A program made the translations under genes and the position numbers. A DNA stretch of 64,000 nt from SKPH01 sp051748565 (GTDB taxonomy: Bacteria; Bacillota; Dethiobacteria; DTU022), in contig JBNJHN010000001.1 in NCBI GenBank assembly GCA_051748565.1, positions 1 through 64,000 on the forward strand. The letters run 5' to 3'. Shown in pieces: positions 34,226 through 42,825 of this stretch; position 1 is the stretch's first letter, and every line of letters starts with the position of its first letter. The notes beneath the pieces were generated by a model that saw only the letters and a list, made by a program, of their open reading frames with translations, did no database searches and was not told the DNA's origin.

Positions 34226-34798
34226 TTGAGTTTAAAAGGAACCAAAACTGAGAAGAACATTTTAACGGCATTTGCCGGGGAAGCTCAGGCTCGGAATCGC
34301 TATACTTTTTTTGCCAGCCAGGCCAAAAAAGACGGTTACGTGCAGATGTCGGCAATTTTTGAAGAGACTGCTAACCAGGAGAAAGAGCATGCAAAAAGGC
34401 TTTTTAAGCTTCTTGAAGGCGGTGAAGTTGAAATTCAGGCTGCTTTTCCGGCCGGTGTTATTGGCAATACTGTTGATAATCTTAAAGAAGCTGCAGCTGG
34501 TGAAAACTATGAATGGTCCGAAATGTATCCCGGTTTCGCAACTGTTGCCAGGGAAGAGGGTTTTAATGACATTGCAGATATTTTTGAATCGATAGCAGTA
34601 GCCGAGAAGCAGCATGAAAAACGCTACCTGGCCCTGATGGGTAATATTAAAAATGGGACAGTGTTTAAAAAAGATAAACCTGTTAAATGGTTCTGCCGTA
34701 ACTGTGGTTATGTTGAGGAAGGGCTGGAAGCACCGGATGTATGCCCTTCCTGTGATCATAAGCAGGAACATTTTGAGACTATTTGCGAGAATTGGTAG
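34226..34798 (+). CDS. Rubrerythrin
   Basis: Rubrerythrin is a cytoplasmic di-iron peroxidase that protects anaerobes from hydrogen peroxide. The ferritin-like diiron domain has EAQARNRYTFFA and EKEHAKRLF, with a second ExxH in EKQHEKRYLAL. The C-terminal rubredoxin domain has both iron-binding pairs, CRNCG and CPSC. Initiation at TTG 34226, nine bases after AGGAGGAGG, gives MSLKGTKTEKNIL, the common family start; the frame is open a little further to 34217. Followed by a terminator-like hairpin. Confidence 0.96.
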   Translation: MSLKGTKTEKNILTAFAGEAQARNRYTFFASQAKKDGYVQMSAIFEETANQEKEHAKRLFKLLEGGEVEIQAAFPAGVIGNTVDNLKEAAAGENYEWSEMYPGFATVAREEGFNDIADIFESIAVAEKQHEKRYLALMGNIKNGTVFKKDKPVKWFCRNCGYVEEGLEAPDVCPSCDHKQEHFETICENW

Positions 34799-34806
34799 AG
34801 TTCAGA

Positions 34807-34842
34807 GGAGCCCGGTAAAAAATTGATCGGGTTTCCTTTAAA
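34807..34842 (+). terminator. Terminator-like hairpin after rubrerythrin
   Basis: CCCGGT (34811-34816) pairs with ATCGGG (34826-34831), with GU-rich extension of the stem on both sides and a TTTCCTTT tail. Weak but well placed, nine bases after the stop codon. It overlaps the start of the leader for the next gene. Confidence 0.4.
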
Positions 34843-34869
34843 AACTTTCAAAACCCGGGAGGGTTATCT

Positions 34870-35646
34870 TTGAAGCTGGTTCGTTTTCTGGATCATCAGA
34901 TCGTACGTTATGGAAAGCTTGAAAACGAGAATATTGTTGAAATTAATGAACCGGGATCTGATTGGTGCAGTGAACAATTCAGGGAAACCGGAATGAGTTT
35001 TGAGCTTGCCAAAATCCGGTTACTTTCCCCATGCCTGCCTTCAAAAATAATCTGCCTCGGTCTAAACTATCGTTCCCACGCGGAGGAAATGAAATATGCC
35101 CTGCCAAAAAAACCAATTATTTTTTTGAAGCCGTCCACTTCAGTAATAGGTACAGGAGAAGCAATACTATACCCGCCACAGAGCCGGAGAGTTGATTATG
35201 AGGCAGAGTTGGGAGTAGTCATCGGCAGGCGTGCTTACCGGGTTGGGAACTCGGAAGCCCTTGATTACGTTTTTGGCTATACCTGCGCAAACGATGTTAC
35301 TGCCCGGGATAAGCAGCCGAAGGAAGGGCAGTGGACATATGCCAAGGGATTTGATACTTTTTGTCCACTCGGTCCTGTTATAGAAACTGAAATTAGCAAC
35401 CCGGAATCTTTGACGGTCAGGGGCTATTTAAACGGCAGGTTGGCTCAGGAAGCGCCAACTTCTGATCACTACTTTTCCGTGGCTCAAATCATTGAATTTG
35501 TAGCCGGTTGTATGACTTTACTACCAGGAGATGTGATTATGACCGGAACTCCGGCAGGGATTGGCCCGCTTTCGCCGGGGGATCGTTTTGAAGTATTGAT
35601 CGAAGGGATCGGTTTGTTATATAATACTGTAACCAAGGTGGAATAA
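34870..35646 (+). CDS. Fumarylacetoacetate hydrolase family protein
   Basis: FAH-family enzymes cleave or isomerise 2-oxo acids with a divalent metal; members include oxaloacetate decarboxylases and 2-hydroxyhepta-2,4-diene-1,7-dioate isomerase-like proteins. The catalytic domain begins at KIICLGLNYRSHAEEM (about residue 60). Metal ligands are likely the two Glu in DYEAELGVVIG and the later Asp in CANDVTARDKQ. The loop GTPAGIGPLSPGD near the C-terminus is conserved. TTG start behind GGGAGGG. Length 258. No pathway genes nearby reveal the substrate. Confidence 0.9.
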   Translation: MKLVRFLDHQIVRYGKLENENIVEINEPGSDWCSEQFRETGMSFELAKIRLLSPCLPSKIICLGLNYRSHAEEMKYALPKKPIIFLKPSTSVIGTGEAILYPPQSRRVDYEAELGVVIGRRAYRVGNSEALDYVFGYTCANDVTARDKQPKEGQWTYAKGFDTFCPLGPVIETEISNPESLTVRGYLNGRLAQEAPTSDHYFSVAQIIEFVAGCMTLLPGDVIMTGTPAGIGPLSPGDRFEVLIEGIGLLYNTVTKVE

Positions 35647-35683
35647 AGGTATATTGGATCGTATTTTTTAACGAAAATTGGTG

Positions 35684-35712
35684 TTGTCATCAGCCGGTTC
35701 ATGGTATATAAT
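35684..35712 (+). promoter_or_regulatory. Promoter of the trkA-trkH operon
   Basis: TTGTCA (35684-35689), a 17-base spacer and a consensus TATAAT (35707-35712). Transcription would begin near 35719, just before the structured leader, 180 nt upstream of trkA. Confidence 0.75.
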
Positions 35713-35718
35713 AAGGTA

Positions 35719-35874
35719 AGATTACCAGACCGTTCAGGACAAACCGCCCCGGCGGGGTTTGTATAACCTGGAGGGCCCTTTATAAAAGGAGAATGCTTGG
35801 GCTGACGGTCAGGAATAAATTTGTATTTAACTTTTTCTCCCTGATGAGGCAGCGTAGCCGCTGTCTCTTTTTTT
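35719..35874 (+). promoter_or_regulatory. Structured leader with terminator upstream of trkA (unassigned riboswitch candidate)
   Basis: A three-way junction can be drawn. P1 pairs GACCGT (35728-35733) with ACGGTC (35805-35810). P2 pairs CAGG (35735-35738) with CCTG (35767-35770) and continues as ACAAACC with GGTTTGT. P3 pairs GCCC (35775-35778) with GGGC (35799-35802). A strong terminator follows: GAGGCAGCG (35846-35854) with CGCTGTCTC (35859-35867) and seven T residues. TTCTCC (35835-35840), just before it, can pair with GGAGAA (35788-35793) as a possible switch. The layout is that of a transcription attenuator controlling potassium uptake. Known c-di-AMP (ydaO) motif bases are not found. 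Confidence 0.65.
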
Positions 35875-35900
35875 AGCTGAAAGGAAGGTTTATATCCAAA

Positions 35901-37307
35901 ATGCATATCATTATAGTCGGTGGTGGTGGGGTAGGCTATGAAGTGGCCCGCAACCTGTCGGAAAAAGATCAGGACGTTGTAGTTATTGAGAAAAACGAAA
36001 TTAAAGCCAGACGGTTTGACGAATCACTGGATGTAATGGTTATTGTGGATAACGGTGCCAATGCTGCCGTTTTAGAGCGGGCAGGCGTTAAAAAAGCAGA
36101 CATGATGATCGCCGTGACCCAGGTGGATGAAGTAAACATTATTGCCTGCATGTTGGCCAAGCAGTATGATGTTCCGATTACAGTATGCAGGATTCGCAAT
36201 TCGGGATATGCCGGGGATTCATCGGTTCTAACCCCCAAGCAGCTTGGGATTGATATAGTGATTAACCCGGAGCGGGTTGCCGCCATGGAAATATCAAAAA
36301 TGCTTCATTTCCCTGATGCCAGCGAAGTGGAATATTTTGACCACGGAAAAGTGATGATGCTTGGAGTGGTTGTTGGTGCTGAAGCGGATATTACCGGAGT
36401 GCCCCTGCATAAACTCCCGCTTATTAAAAACTGTATTATCGTAGGGATAAGCGACCCCGATGGCAAATTTATTGTTCCCGGCGGAAATGACGTGATTCAT
36501 CCGGGTAATAAAATATACCTTCTGGGTGATACCCGCACTTTAAAGGATATCAGTTCACTGCTGCACCATGAAAAGACCAGAGTCAGCCAGGTCACAATAT
36601 TGGGCGGTGGGATGATCGGCCAGCAATTGGCCCGCCTGCTGGAAGAAAGCAAACAGCCGTTTAATGTAAAATTAATAGAAAAGAATGTGGAGCGCTGTGG
36701 AGAACTGTGCCGCCAGTTAGGTAAAACCCTGGTTTTACAGGGAGATGCTACAGAAATCGCCATGTTGAGAGAAGAAGATACGGATAAGGCAGATGCTGTT
36801 ATCGCCGCTACAGGAGATGATCGCAATAATATCGTTGCTGCCCTACTGGCCCGGCAGTTTGGTGTTAAGAAAATAATTTGCGAGGTTATGAAGCCCCAGT
36901 ACGTTCCTGTTTACAGTGCACTTGGCATTGACAGCGTTATTAACCCCCGCTTAATCGCTGCATCCCAGATCGTTCGACTGACCCGCCGTGAAGATGTTTT
37001 GGCCCTATCAATTTTGCAGGATGAAAAAGCCGAGGTTGTTGAAATCGTCTTACCGGAATCAGCCAGAGTTGCCAATAAAAGAATTGCTGCCGCAAACCTG
37101 CCTCGTGGGATGATAATCGGTTCAATTGTTCGCCAGGGAGAGGTAATTATCCCGGGTGGAAATACAAAACTGCTTCCTGAAGACCACCTGGTGATTTTTG
37201 CCGTACCAAAGGTCAGCGCTAAATTAGATCGTTTTTTTGCCCCTGATATAAGCAAAGAGGACAGAGAATACCTTCGTAACAAGATGGTTCACATCGAAGA
37301 AAGTTGA
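35901..37307 (+). CDS. trkA: Trk potassium uptake NAD-binding protein TrkA
   Basis: Cytoplasmic gating subunit of the Trk potassium uptake system. The 468 residues form two tandem RCK units. The first Rossmann fold begins HIIIVGGGGVGYEVARNL and the second VTILGGGMIGQQLARLLE near residue 232; each is followed by a TrkA-C domain (for example ALHKLPL and PRGMIIGSIVRQGEV segments). Full-length TrkA with both halves is the form that pairs with TrkH, which follows 54 bases downstream. Expression is probably controlled by the leader at 35719-35874. Confidence 0.96.
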   Translation: MHIIIVGGGGVGYEVARNLSEKDQDVVVIEKNEIKARRFDESLDVMVIVDNGANAAVLERAGVKKADMMIAVTQVDEVNIIACMLAKQYDVPITVCRIRNSGYAGDSSVLTPKQLGIDIVINPERVAAMEISKMLHFPDASEVEYFDHGKVMMLGVVVGAEADITGVPLHKLPLIKNCIIVGISDPDGKFIVPGGNDVIHPGNKIYLLGDTRTLKDISSLLHHEKTRVSQVTILGGGMIGQQLARLLEESKQPFNVKLIEKNVERCGELCRQLGKTLVLQGDATEIAMLREEDTDKADAVIAATGDDRNNIVAALLARQFGVKKIICEVMKPQYVPVYSALGIDSVINPRLIAASQIVRLTRREDVLALSILQDEKAEVVEIVLPESARVANKRIAAANLPRGMIIGSIVRQGEVIIPGGNTKLLPEDHLVIFAVPKVSAKLDRFFAPDISKEDREYLRNKMVHIEES

Positions 37308-37361
37308 TATCCCGGCCGGCAGGCCGGTAGATCAATGCTCAGCAGGCATGGAGGTTAACCT

Positions 37362-38828
37362 TTGCGTCGTTTACGGATATTTTATCTGCTTGGCATAATG
37401 CTGCTTTTTTTAGCGCTGACCATGTTTCTTTCGGCGCTCTGGTCTTTTGCCGGACAGGGCCCGGATCAGAACGCATTTATAAAGTCAATCTTCCTGACTG
37501 CTGCCATCGGGGGATTGCTTTACTGGTTTTTTTCTCCATCCCGGGGCAGAGAGCTCAGTATTATTGAAAATTTTACAGTTGTTACTCTTGCCTGGTTTAC
37601 AGCAGGGCTATTCGGTGCACTGCCTTATCATTTCTACGGGGTTTTCGGCGGAAACTATATGCATGCTTTTTTTGAATCCGTTTCTGGCTTTACAACTACC
37701 GGTGCGACTCTGATAGAAGATATTGAAGCTGTGCCGCGCGGTCTTTTACTCTGGAGGAGTTTTACCCAGTGGCTGGGTGGTATGGGTATCATCGTCCTGT
37801 TTCTTGCTGTTTTACCCCGCTTTGGTTTCCGAAGCATGACCATGTTTAAAGCTGAAATCCCGGGTCCGATTGCAGAACGGGTTGTACCGAGAGTTGTTGA
37901 AACCGCCCGCCGGCTCTGGTTCATATATGTTGCTTTTACTATTAGCCAAATGGTCCTGCTAATGGCCTGTGGGATCAGTTTTTTCGATTCCCTTGCCCAT
38001 GCTCTCACAACCATGCCCACAGGTGGTTTTTCCACGTACAACGCCAGTATTGCCGCTTTCAACAACCCCCTGGCTGAAATCGTGATTATTCTATTTATGC
38101 TTTTTGCCGGAATCAACTTTGTTTTATATTTCCGCCTGGTTCGTGGGGACTTTAAAGTTTTTAAAAACCCTGAACTGAGGTTCTACCTGGCGGTTATTAC
38201 AATTGGAATCGTGCTGGTTACAATTAACACTTATGATCTTGCAGATGGTAACATCTTCCTGGCTTTGCGCCAAAGCGCTTTTCAGGTTGTTTCAATAACT
38301 ACCACTACCGGTTATGCTACCGTAAATTTTGATAACTGGCATCATTTTTCACGTTTATTTCTGCTCTTGCTTATGTTTATAGGTGCCTGTGGTGGTTCAA
38401 CAGGAGGTTCAATGAAACAGGCCCGGTGGATGCTTATGATTAAATATTCTTTCCGTGAAATTAAACAGCTGGTTCACCCATCATCAATTTCAACAGTTAA
38501 ACTGGGTGATCAATATGTAAGCGAAGAAGTTTTAAGGCCGGTTATGGGTTTCGGATTTATCTATCTTTCACTGACAGCCCTGGCTACACTTGTCCTGGCT
38601 TTTATGGGCCTCGATATAGATACCGCATTTTCGGCGGTGGCTGCAACAATCGGCAATGTCGGCCCCGGCCTCGCAGGAGTAGGTCCTTTGGAGACTTATC
38701 AGGTTATTCCAGATACCGGTAAAGCTCTTCTGGCCATAATGATGGTTATTGGACGGCTTGAAATATATACTGTTCTGGTTATTTTCCTTCCCGAATCAAG
38801 GCTCTTCTTGACGAGATCCATAAAATAG
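37362..38828 (+). CDS. trkH: Trk potassium uptake membrane protein TrkH
   Basis: Pore-forming subunit of the Trk potassium uptake system, 488 residues with four membrane-pore-membrane repeats. Filter-like segments are seen in GFTTTGATLIED, in MPTGGFSTYN, in TTTTGYATVNFD and in IGNVGPGLAGVG. Each repeat carries the conserved glycine that lines the selectivity filter. TTG start behind GGAGGTTAACC. It forms an operon with trkA and is followed by holA after only 11 bases, so holA may be co-transcribed. Confidence 0.95.
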   Translation: MRRLRIFYLLGIMLLFLALTMFLSALWSFAGQGPDQNAFIKSIFLTAAIGGLLYWFFSPSRGRELSIIENFTVVTLAWFTAGLFGALPYHFYGVFGGNYMHAFFESVSGFTTTGATLIEDIEAVPRGLLLWRSFTQWLGGMGIIVLFLAVLPRFGFRSMTMFKAEIPGPIAERVVPRVVETARRLWFIYVAFTISQMVLLMACGISFFDSLAHALTTMPTGGFSTYNASIAAFNNPLAEIVIILFMLFAGINFVLYFRLVRGDFKVFKNPELRFYLAVITIGIVLVTINTYDLADGNIFLALRQSAFQVVSITTTTGYATVNFDNWHHFSRLFLLLLMFIGACGGSTGGSMKQARWMLMIKYSFREIKQLVHPSSISTVKLGDQYVSEEVLRPVMGFGFIYLSLTALATLVLAFMGLDIDTAFSAVAATIGNVGPGLAGVGPLETYQVIPDTGKALLAIMMVIGRLEIYTVLVIFLPESRLFLTRSIK

Positions 38829-38839
38829 AAAGGTTGGCT

Positions 38840-39931
38840 ATGCTCACATATCAGGCCCTGGTGAAAAAAATAAATGAGGGTATTTTTAATTCCGTTTACC
38901 TTTTTTACGGGGATGAGAGGTTTTTACAGGAAGAGCTGGCGGAACTGCTGGCAGCTGCATATCTCGGGGAGGACATAGATTTTGGCAGAGAAAAAGTGGA
39001 AGGTAATAATCTTAGCCTGGAAGAAGTAATAGCCAGGCTCAGTGAGACAGGACTCTTTTCTGAGCGGCGCCTGCTAATCGTTGATAGTCCTCCTTACCTG
39101 GCTGCATCAGGCAGGGGCGAACAGGCTGCTTCAGAAGAGGAAAATAAAAATATTGACCGTGGAACTGATTTCACCTCTTTACTTGAAGACTATATTAATC
39201 GGCATACTTCCGGGATACCGGGCAGTATACTCGTATTTCTGGCTTCAAGAATAGATCGCAGGAAGCGTCTTTACAAGCTTATTGATAATAAAGGGACAGC
39301 AGTTGAATGCACTGCTTTAAAAGGAGAGGCGTTGGCATCATGGATCAGGAATAAGGCCGGCCGGTTGGGTAAAAAAATAGATCGGGCTGCCGTGGAAAAA
39401 CTGCTTATGGCCGATGAGCATAACCTTCATTATATATCAGGGGAATTGGAAAAATACTCTGCTTACCTGGGAGAAGAGGGAAAAATAATTTCCGCTCAAA
39501 CAGTTGATACCCTTTTTTCCGGTGATATTCAGGGTGATATTTTTAGGTTGTCAGATGCTATAGCCGAAGGAAACACAGCTAAAGCGCATGATATACTGGA
39601 ACTCTTACTGAGAAGGCGTGAAAAGCCTCTTCTTATTTTTTTTATGGTAGTGCGGCATTACCGCCTGCTTTTACAGGCACACTGCTTACAGCAAGCGGGT
39701 ATTCCCCATAACGAATTTGCTTCCACCCTTGAAGTTCACCCTTTTGCTGCCCGCAAGTTAAGAGAACAGGTTGTAAGCTTCAATAGGTATGCTTTGGAAG
39801 AAGTTTTACTTGCCCTGCAAAAAGCCGATATGCAGATTAAAACGGGACAGATCGAATCTAATCATGCGCTGAGGCTGATTTTGAACCGGATCGCTTACAT
39901 ACAGGATAGCGCCTGCAATGGCAAATCTTAA
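38840..39931 (+). CDS. holA: DNA polymerase III delta subunit
   Basis: Delta opens the beta sliding clamp as part of the clamp loader. The protein begins MLTYQALVKKINEGIFNSVYLFYGDERFLQEE, the typical N-terminus with the YLFYGDE motif; the middle has the AAA+ fold without a Walker A, as expected for delta, and the C-terminal helical collar domain (about 225-360) is complete. The frame is open from a TTG at 38834, but the ATG at 38840 is correctly spaced from GAAAGG. holA followed soon by rpsT is the common Bacillota order. Confidence 0.93.
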   Translation: MLTYQALVKKINEGIFNSVYLFYGDERFLQEELAELLAAAYLGEDIDFGREKVEGNNLSLEEVIARLSETGLFSERRLLIVDSPPYLAASGRGEQAASEEENKNIDRGTDFTSLLEDYINRHTSGIPGSILVFLASRIDRRKRLYKLIDNKGTAVECTALKGEALASWIRNKAGRLGKKIDRAAVEKLLMADEHNLHYISGELEKYSAYLGEEGKIISAQTVDTLFSGDIQGDIFRLSDAIAEGNTAKAHDILELLLRRREKPLLIFFMVVRHYRLLLQAHCLQQAGIPHNEFASTLEVHPFAARKLREQVVSFNRYALEEVLLALQKADMQIKTGQIESNHALRLILNRIAYIQDSACNGKS

Positions 39932-39961
39932 TGACCGGTATTAAAGAAAGGAGAGTCTAAT

Positions 39962-40489
39962 ATGAAAAACAGACCGGCGGTTGATAGGGAACAATTAATA
40001 AAAGATGTATATCAGCGCGGCTATGAATTGGAGCAAAGGTACTATGGTTGCGCACAGTGTGTAGTTGCGGGCATACAGGATTTTTTCCCTGTTCACAATA
40101 CTTTGTTTAAGGCAGCAACATCTTTTTCTGGCGGTTTTGCCTCAACAATTGAGGGACCCTGTGGAGCTCTAACCGGTGGCATTCTTATTCTCAGTTATTT
40201 TTTCGGACGCTCACGTGAAGAGTACTCTGATATCAGCTTGCTGCGCCGGCCAGGTCCGCTGGTCAGAATATACTGGGATAAGTTTATCCAGACTTATGGC
40301 GGCGATAGCTGCAGGCAGGTGCAGGCCCATCTTTTTGGCAAAGCATATCATTTTTTGGATAATGAGGAATACTCTGCGTATGAAGAAGCCGGCGGTCACC
40401 TTGATAAATGTCCTGCGGTTGTCGGCCAGGCCGGTGCCTGGCTGGCGGAACTGCTTATAGATAACAAGGTGCCTGTTCTGAAAAGATAG
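39962..40489 (+). CDS. C_GCAxxG_C_C family redox protein
   Basis: This 175-residue protein has the spaced cysteines that name the family: YYGCAQCV (residues about 28-34), GPCGALTGG (near 66), a Cys in GDSCRQ and one in KCPAVVG near the end. Members are predicted small redox or metal proteins of anaerobes, often near electron-transfer genes; function is not established. AAAGGAGAGTCTAAT precedes the ATG. It lies between holA and the convergent rpsT and shares a bidirectional terminator with it. Confidence 0.88.
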   Translation: MKNRPAVDREQLIKDVYQRGYELEQRYYGCAQCVVAGIQDFFPVHNTLFKAATSFSGGFASTIEGPCGALTGGILILSYFFGRSREEYSDISLLRRPGPLVRIYWDKFIQTYGGDSCRQVQAHLFGKAYHFLDNEEYSAYEEAGGHLDKCPAVVGQAGAWLAELLIDNKVPVLKR

Positions 40490-40527
40490 CTAAAACCCGG
40501 CAATGAATATAAAGTAATAATGAACAA

Positions 40528-40565
40528 ACCGACCTCTTATCCGCTTTAGCAGGATAAAGGTCGGT
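40528..40565. terminator. Bidirectional terminator between the C_GCAxxG_C_C gene and rpsT
   Basis: ACCGACCT and TTATCC (40528-40542) pair with GGATAA and AGGTCGGT (40552-40565) in a long stem. On the plus strand the tail is ATTTATTT; on the minus strand it is TTTGTTC. It can serve both convergent genes. Confidence 0.8.
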
Positions 40566-40621
40566 ATTTATTTGCCGGTAGACCTGTTAAACCGTTTACG
40601 GCTTGGTCCTGTCGTTATGAA

Positions 40622-40891
40622 TTAAACCGCAGTAATGTTGTGAAGCTGCCGGTTCAGGCGTGATTTTTTCCGGGCTGCATTGTTCTTGTGCAAAATACCT
40701 TTGGCTGCGGCTCTATCGATCTGGCGTACTGCGGCATGAAGTTTGGCCTGCGCATCTTCATGATCTCCATTTTGCAGTGATTCCTCGAAGCGGCGAATCG
40801 AAGTTTTAAGCAAACTCTTTATACGCCGGTTGCGGATTTCACGTTTTAAATTTTGTCTGGCTCTCTTTGCAGCCGATTTAATATTTGGCAA
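40622..40891 (-). CDS. rpsT: 30S ribosomal protein S20
   Basis: S20 binds the 5' domain of 16S rRNA early in 30S assembly. The 89 residues start MPNIKSAAKRARQNLKREIRN, a basic helical region typical of the family, and are rich in Lys, Arg and Ala throughout. A strong AGGAGGTTATAAT site precedes the ATG. Its place after holA, on the opposite strand, matches the B. subtilis arrangement. Confidence 0.97.
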   Translation of the reverse strand: MPNIKSAAKRARQNLKREIRNRRIKSLLKTSIRRFEESLQNGDHEDAQAKLHAAVRQIDRAAAKGILHKNNAARKKSRLNRQLHNITAV

Positions 40892-41043
40892 AATTATAAC
40901 CTCCTTCTTTTGCTTTAGGGCACTAAAATATTACCATCAGTGCTGATAAAAAGCAAGCCTTGGTTCAATATTCAACAACAATTAACCTGCTTTACCCTGA
41001 AAGAAAGCCTGTATTAACAATATAGAAGGCAGGAAGGAGTAGA

Positions 41044-41200
41044 ATGAGCTCGTACCGAAGTATTTAAAGCCGGGAAAGCTTTTTCAGCGCATTCAACCAG
41101 AGATCAAGGTAAGCTGTCACACCTGGTTACTGCTGCACCTGGTATTTTAGATTCGCTATCAAAGATAATGCAGGGCCGGACTTTCCGTGCAGTAAACTAA
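41044..41200 (+). pseudogene. Possible small frameshifted gene in the rpsT-nnr gap
   Basis: The 332 bases between rpsT and the Nnr gene hold no intact gene. AGGAAGGAG (41031-41039) is correctly placed before ATG (41044), but that frame stops after eight codons. A shifted frame from 41051 to the TAA at 41198 encodes a protein-like peptide, RTEVFKAGKAFSAHSTRDQG and onward to GRTFRAVN. One base change would join start and body into a protein of about 52 residues. I recognise no family; it may be a recent pseudogene, a sequencing error or chance. Confidence 0.3.
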
Positions 41201-41223
41201 TTCAACCGTGAGGAGTGGAAATT

Positions 41224-42804
41224 TTGAAAGTGTTAAGCCGGGAATCTATGAAAGCCGTTGATCTCCAGGCTGTCGAGCAGTTTGGTGTGCCCGGAGCAGT
41301 TTTGATGGAAACAGCCGGTTTGAGAATGGTTGAATTTATTCGCTCCCGTTTCACTGATTCAAGCCGGGTAATTATCCTGGCAGGGCCCGGTAACAACGGC
41401 GGTGACGGATTCGTAGCTGCCAGGTTGTTAAAAAAGGCAGGATTTGCCGTATCCCTGTGGAGCACAGTCAAGCAAGGCGGCTACAGGGGTGACGCAGCAA
41501 TAAATGAAAAATATTTAAGCAAATTATCTTTCCCTGTTCAGAGAATAAACAGTCCTGCTGATCTTGATCCCCTTCGGGGTGATTTAAAATACGCCGATCT
41601 GATAGTCGATGCCCTCCTTGGTATTGGTGCCGACAGAGATGTAACCGGGTTGTTGGCGGAGATTATTAATGTTGTTAACAGCAGTGGTGTACCGGTGCTG
41701 GCAGTTGATATCCCTTCAGGAGTGAATGCCGACAGCGGTGCGGTGATGGGCTGCGCGATCAGGGCTAAATGGACGGTAACTTTTGCTTCACCGAAATTTG
41801 GTTTAATATTATATCCCGGGGCAGGTTGTGCAGGTGAAATAGTGGTCGGCGATATTAATGTTCCTGATATGCTCATGGAAAATGAGATGATCGATTTGAT
41901 TGATTCCCCATTCGTAAGAAAAGTATTACCGGATCGCCCGGTTGATGCTCACAAAGGAAGCCTGGGGCGGGTTTTGATTGTGGCCGGCTCACCGGGGATG
42001 AGCGGCGCTGCCGCCCTGGCTGCTGAATCTGCTTTAAAAGGCGGTGCTGGTTTGGTTTATCTTGCGGCGCCTGAAAGCGCCTGCACGGCTCTCGATGCGA
42101 AACTGGTTGAAGTAATTACTATAGTCCTGCCCGAAAAAAACAGGGGTGCGATTGATCCCTCTGCTGCCGAAATCATAATCGATAAGGCTCGTGAGTGTGA
42201 TGTTCTTGCGGTTGGGCCCGGCCTTGACACCGGTGAAGTAACCTCAGAATTGATTTACAAACTGGTCCAACTTAGCCCGGTACCGATGGTTTTTGATGCA
42301 GGTGCACTTGGAGCCCTGGGTAAAAAGATGAACATGCTTCGCTCAGCCATGCACATGCCGGTAATTACTCCCCACCCTGGTGAAATGGCCCGCCTGATTG
42401 GTAAAACCGCTGGAGAGGTACAAAGCAGTCGCCTTGAAACCGCCCTAAAAAATGCCAATTTATGGAATTGTATCTTAATGTTGAAAGGACCAAATACAAT
42501 CATTGCTACACCGGATGGGCGGGCATCTATTAACCCCACCGGAAGCCCCTCACTTTCCACTGCCGGTTCCGGTGATTTGCTGACCGGACTTGTTGCATCA
42601 TTTATTGCTCAGGGAGTTATACCTGCGGATGCTGCCAGGGCCGGTGCTTTTATGCATGGCCTTGCCGGAGATCTGATCCCCGAGGGACGCGGACATATGG
42701 CCCGTGACATTCTGGCAAATTACAAAAAAGCATTTAAATTCCTTGAAAATTGTGATCAAAGAGTAGCCGGTAACCCTTATCTGATAAGTTTAAGGCCCGG
42801 ATAA
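41224..42804 (+). CDS. nnr: Bifunctional NAD(P)HX epimerase / dehydratase
   Basis: Repairs damaged NAD(P)H hydrates. The N-terminal epimerase (YjeF_N, about residues 1-215) has ILAGPGNNGGDGFVAARLL and VDALLGIG; the C-terminal ADP-dependent dehydratase (about 230-500) has VAGSPGMSGAAALAAESAL, TPHPGEMARL and the catalytic STAGSGDLLTG. The TTG at 41224, eight bases after AGGAG, is the likely start; a GTG at 41215 is inside that site. The two domains are fused as in most bacteria. Three following genes face the same way. Confidence 0.94.
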   Translation: MKVLSRESMKAVDLQAVEQFGVPGAVLMETAGLRMVEFIRSRFTDSSRVIILAGPGNNGGDGFVAARLLKKAGFAVSLWSTVKQGGYRGDAAINEKYLSKLSFPVQRINSPADLDPLRGDLKYADLIVDALLGIGADRDVTGLLAEIINVVNSSGVPVLAVDIPSGVNADSGAVMGCAIRAKWTVTFASPKFGLILYPGAGCAGEIVVGDINVPDMLMENEMIDLIDSPFVRKVLPDRPVDAHKGSLGRVLIVAGSPGMSGAAALAAESALKGGAGLVYLAAPESACTALDAKLVEVITIVLPEKNRGAIDPSAAEIIIDKARECDVLAVGPGLDTGEVTSELIYKLVQLSPVPMVFDAGALGALGKKMNMLRSAMHMPVITPHPGEMARLIGKTAGEVQSSRLETALKNANLWNCILMLKGPNTIIATPDGRASINPTGSPSLSTAGSGDLLTGLVASFIAQGVIPADAARAGAFMHGLAGDLIPEGRGHMARDILANYKKAFKFLENCDQRVAGNPYLISLRPG

Positions 42805-42825
42805 ATATTTTTGGGGGGAAAGAAT

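Noticed and set aside
35719..35874. ydaO/yuaA (c-di-AMP) riboswitch before trkA
   Set aside because: The context suits it, but the conserved GGGGTGAATC-like and CCGACAGCTAACCTCG-like strings are absent.
35484..35906. A 140-codon minus-strand frame across the trkA leader
   Set aside because: It crosses the FAH gene end, the promoter and the terminator; no ribosome binding site or protein-like segments.
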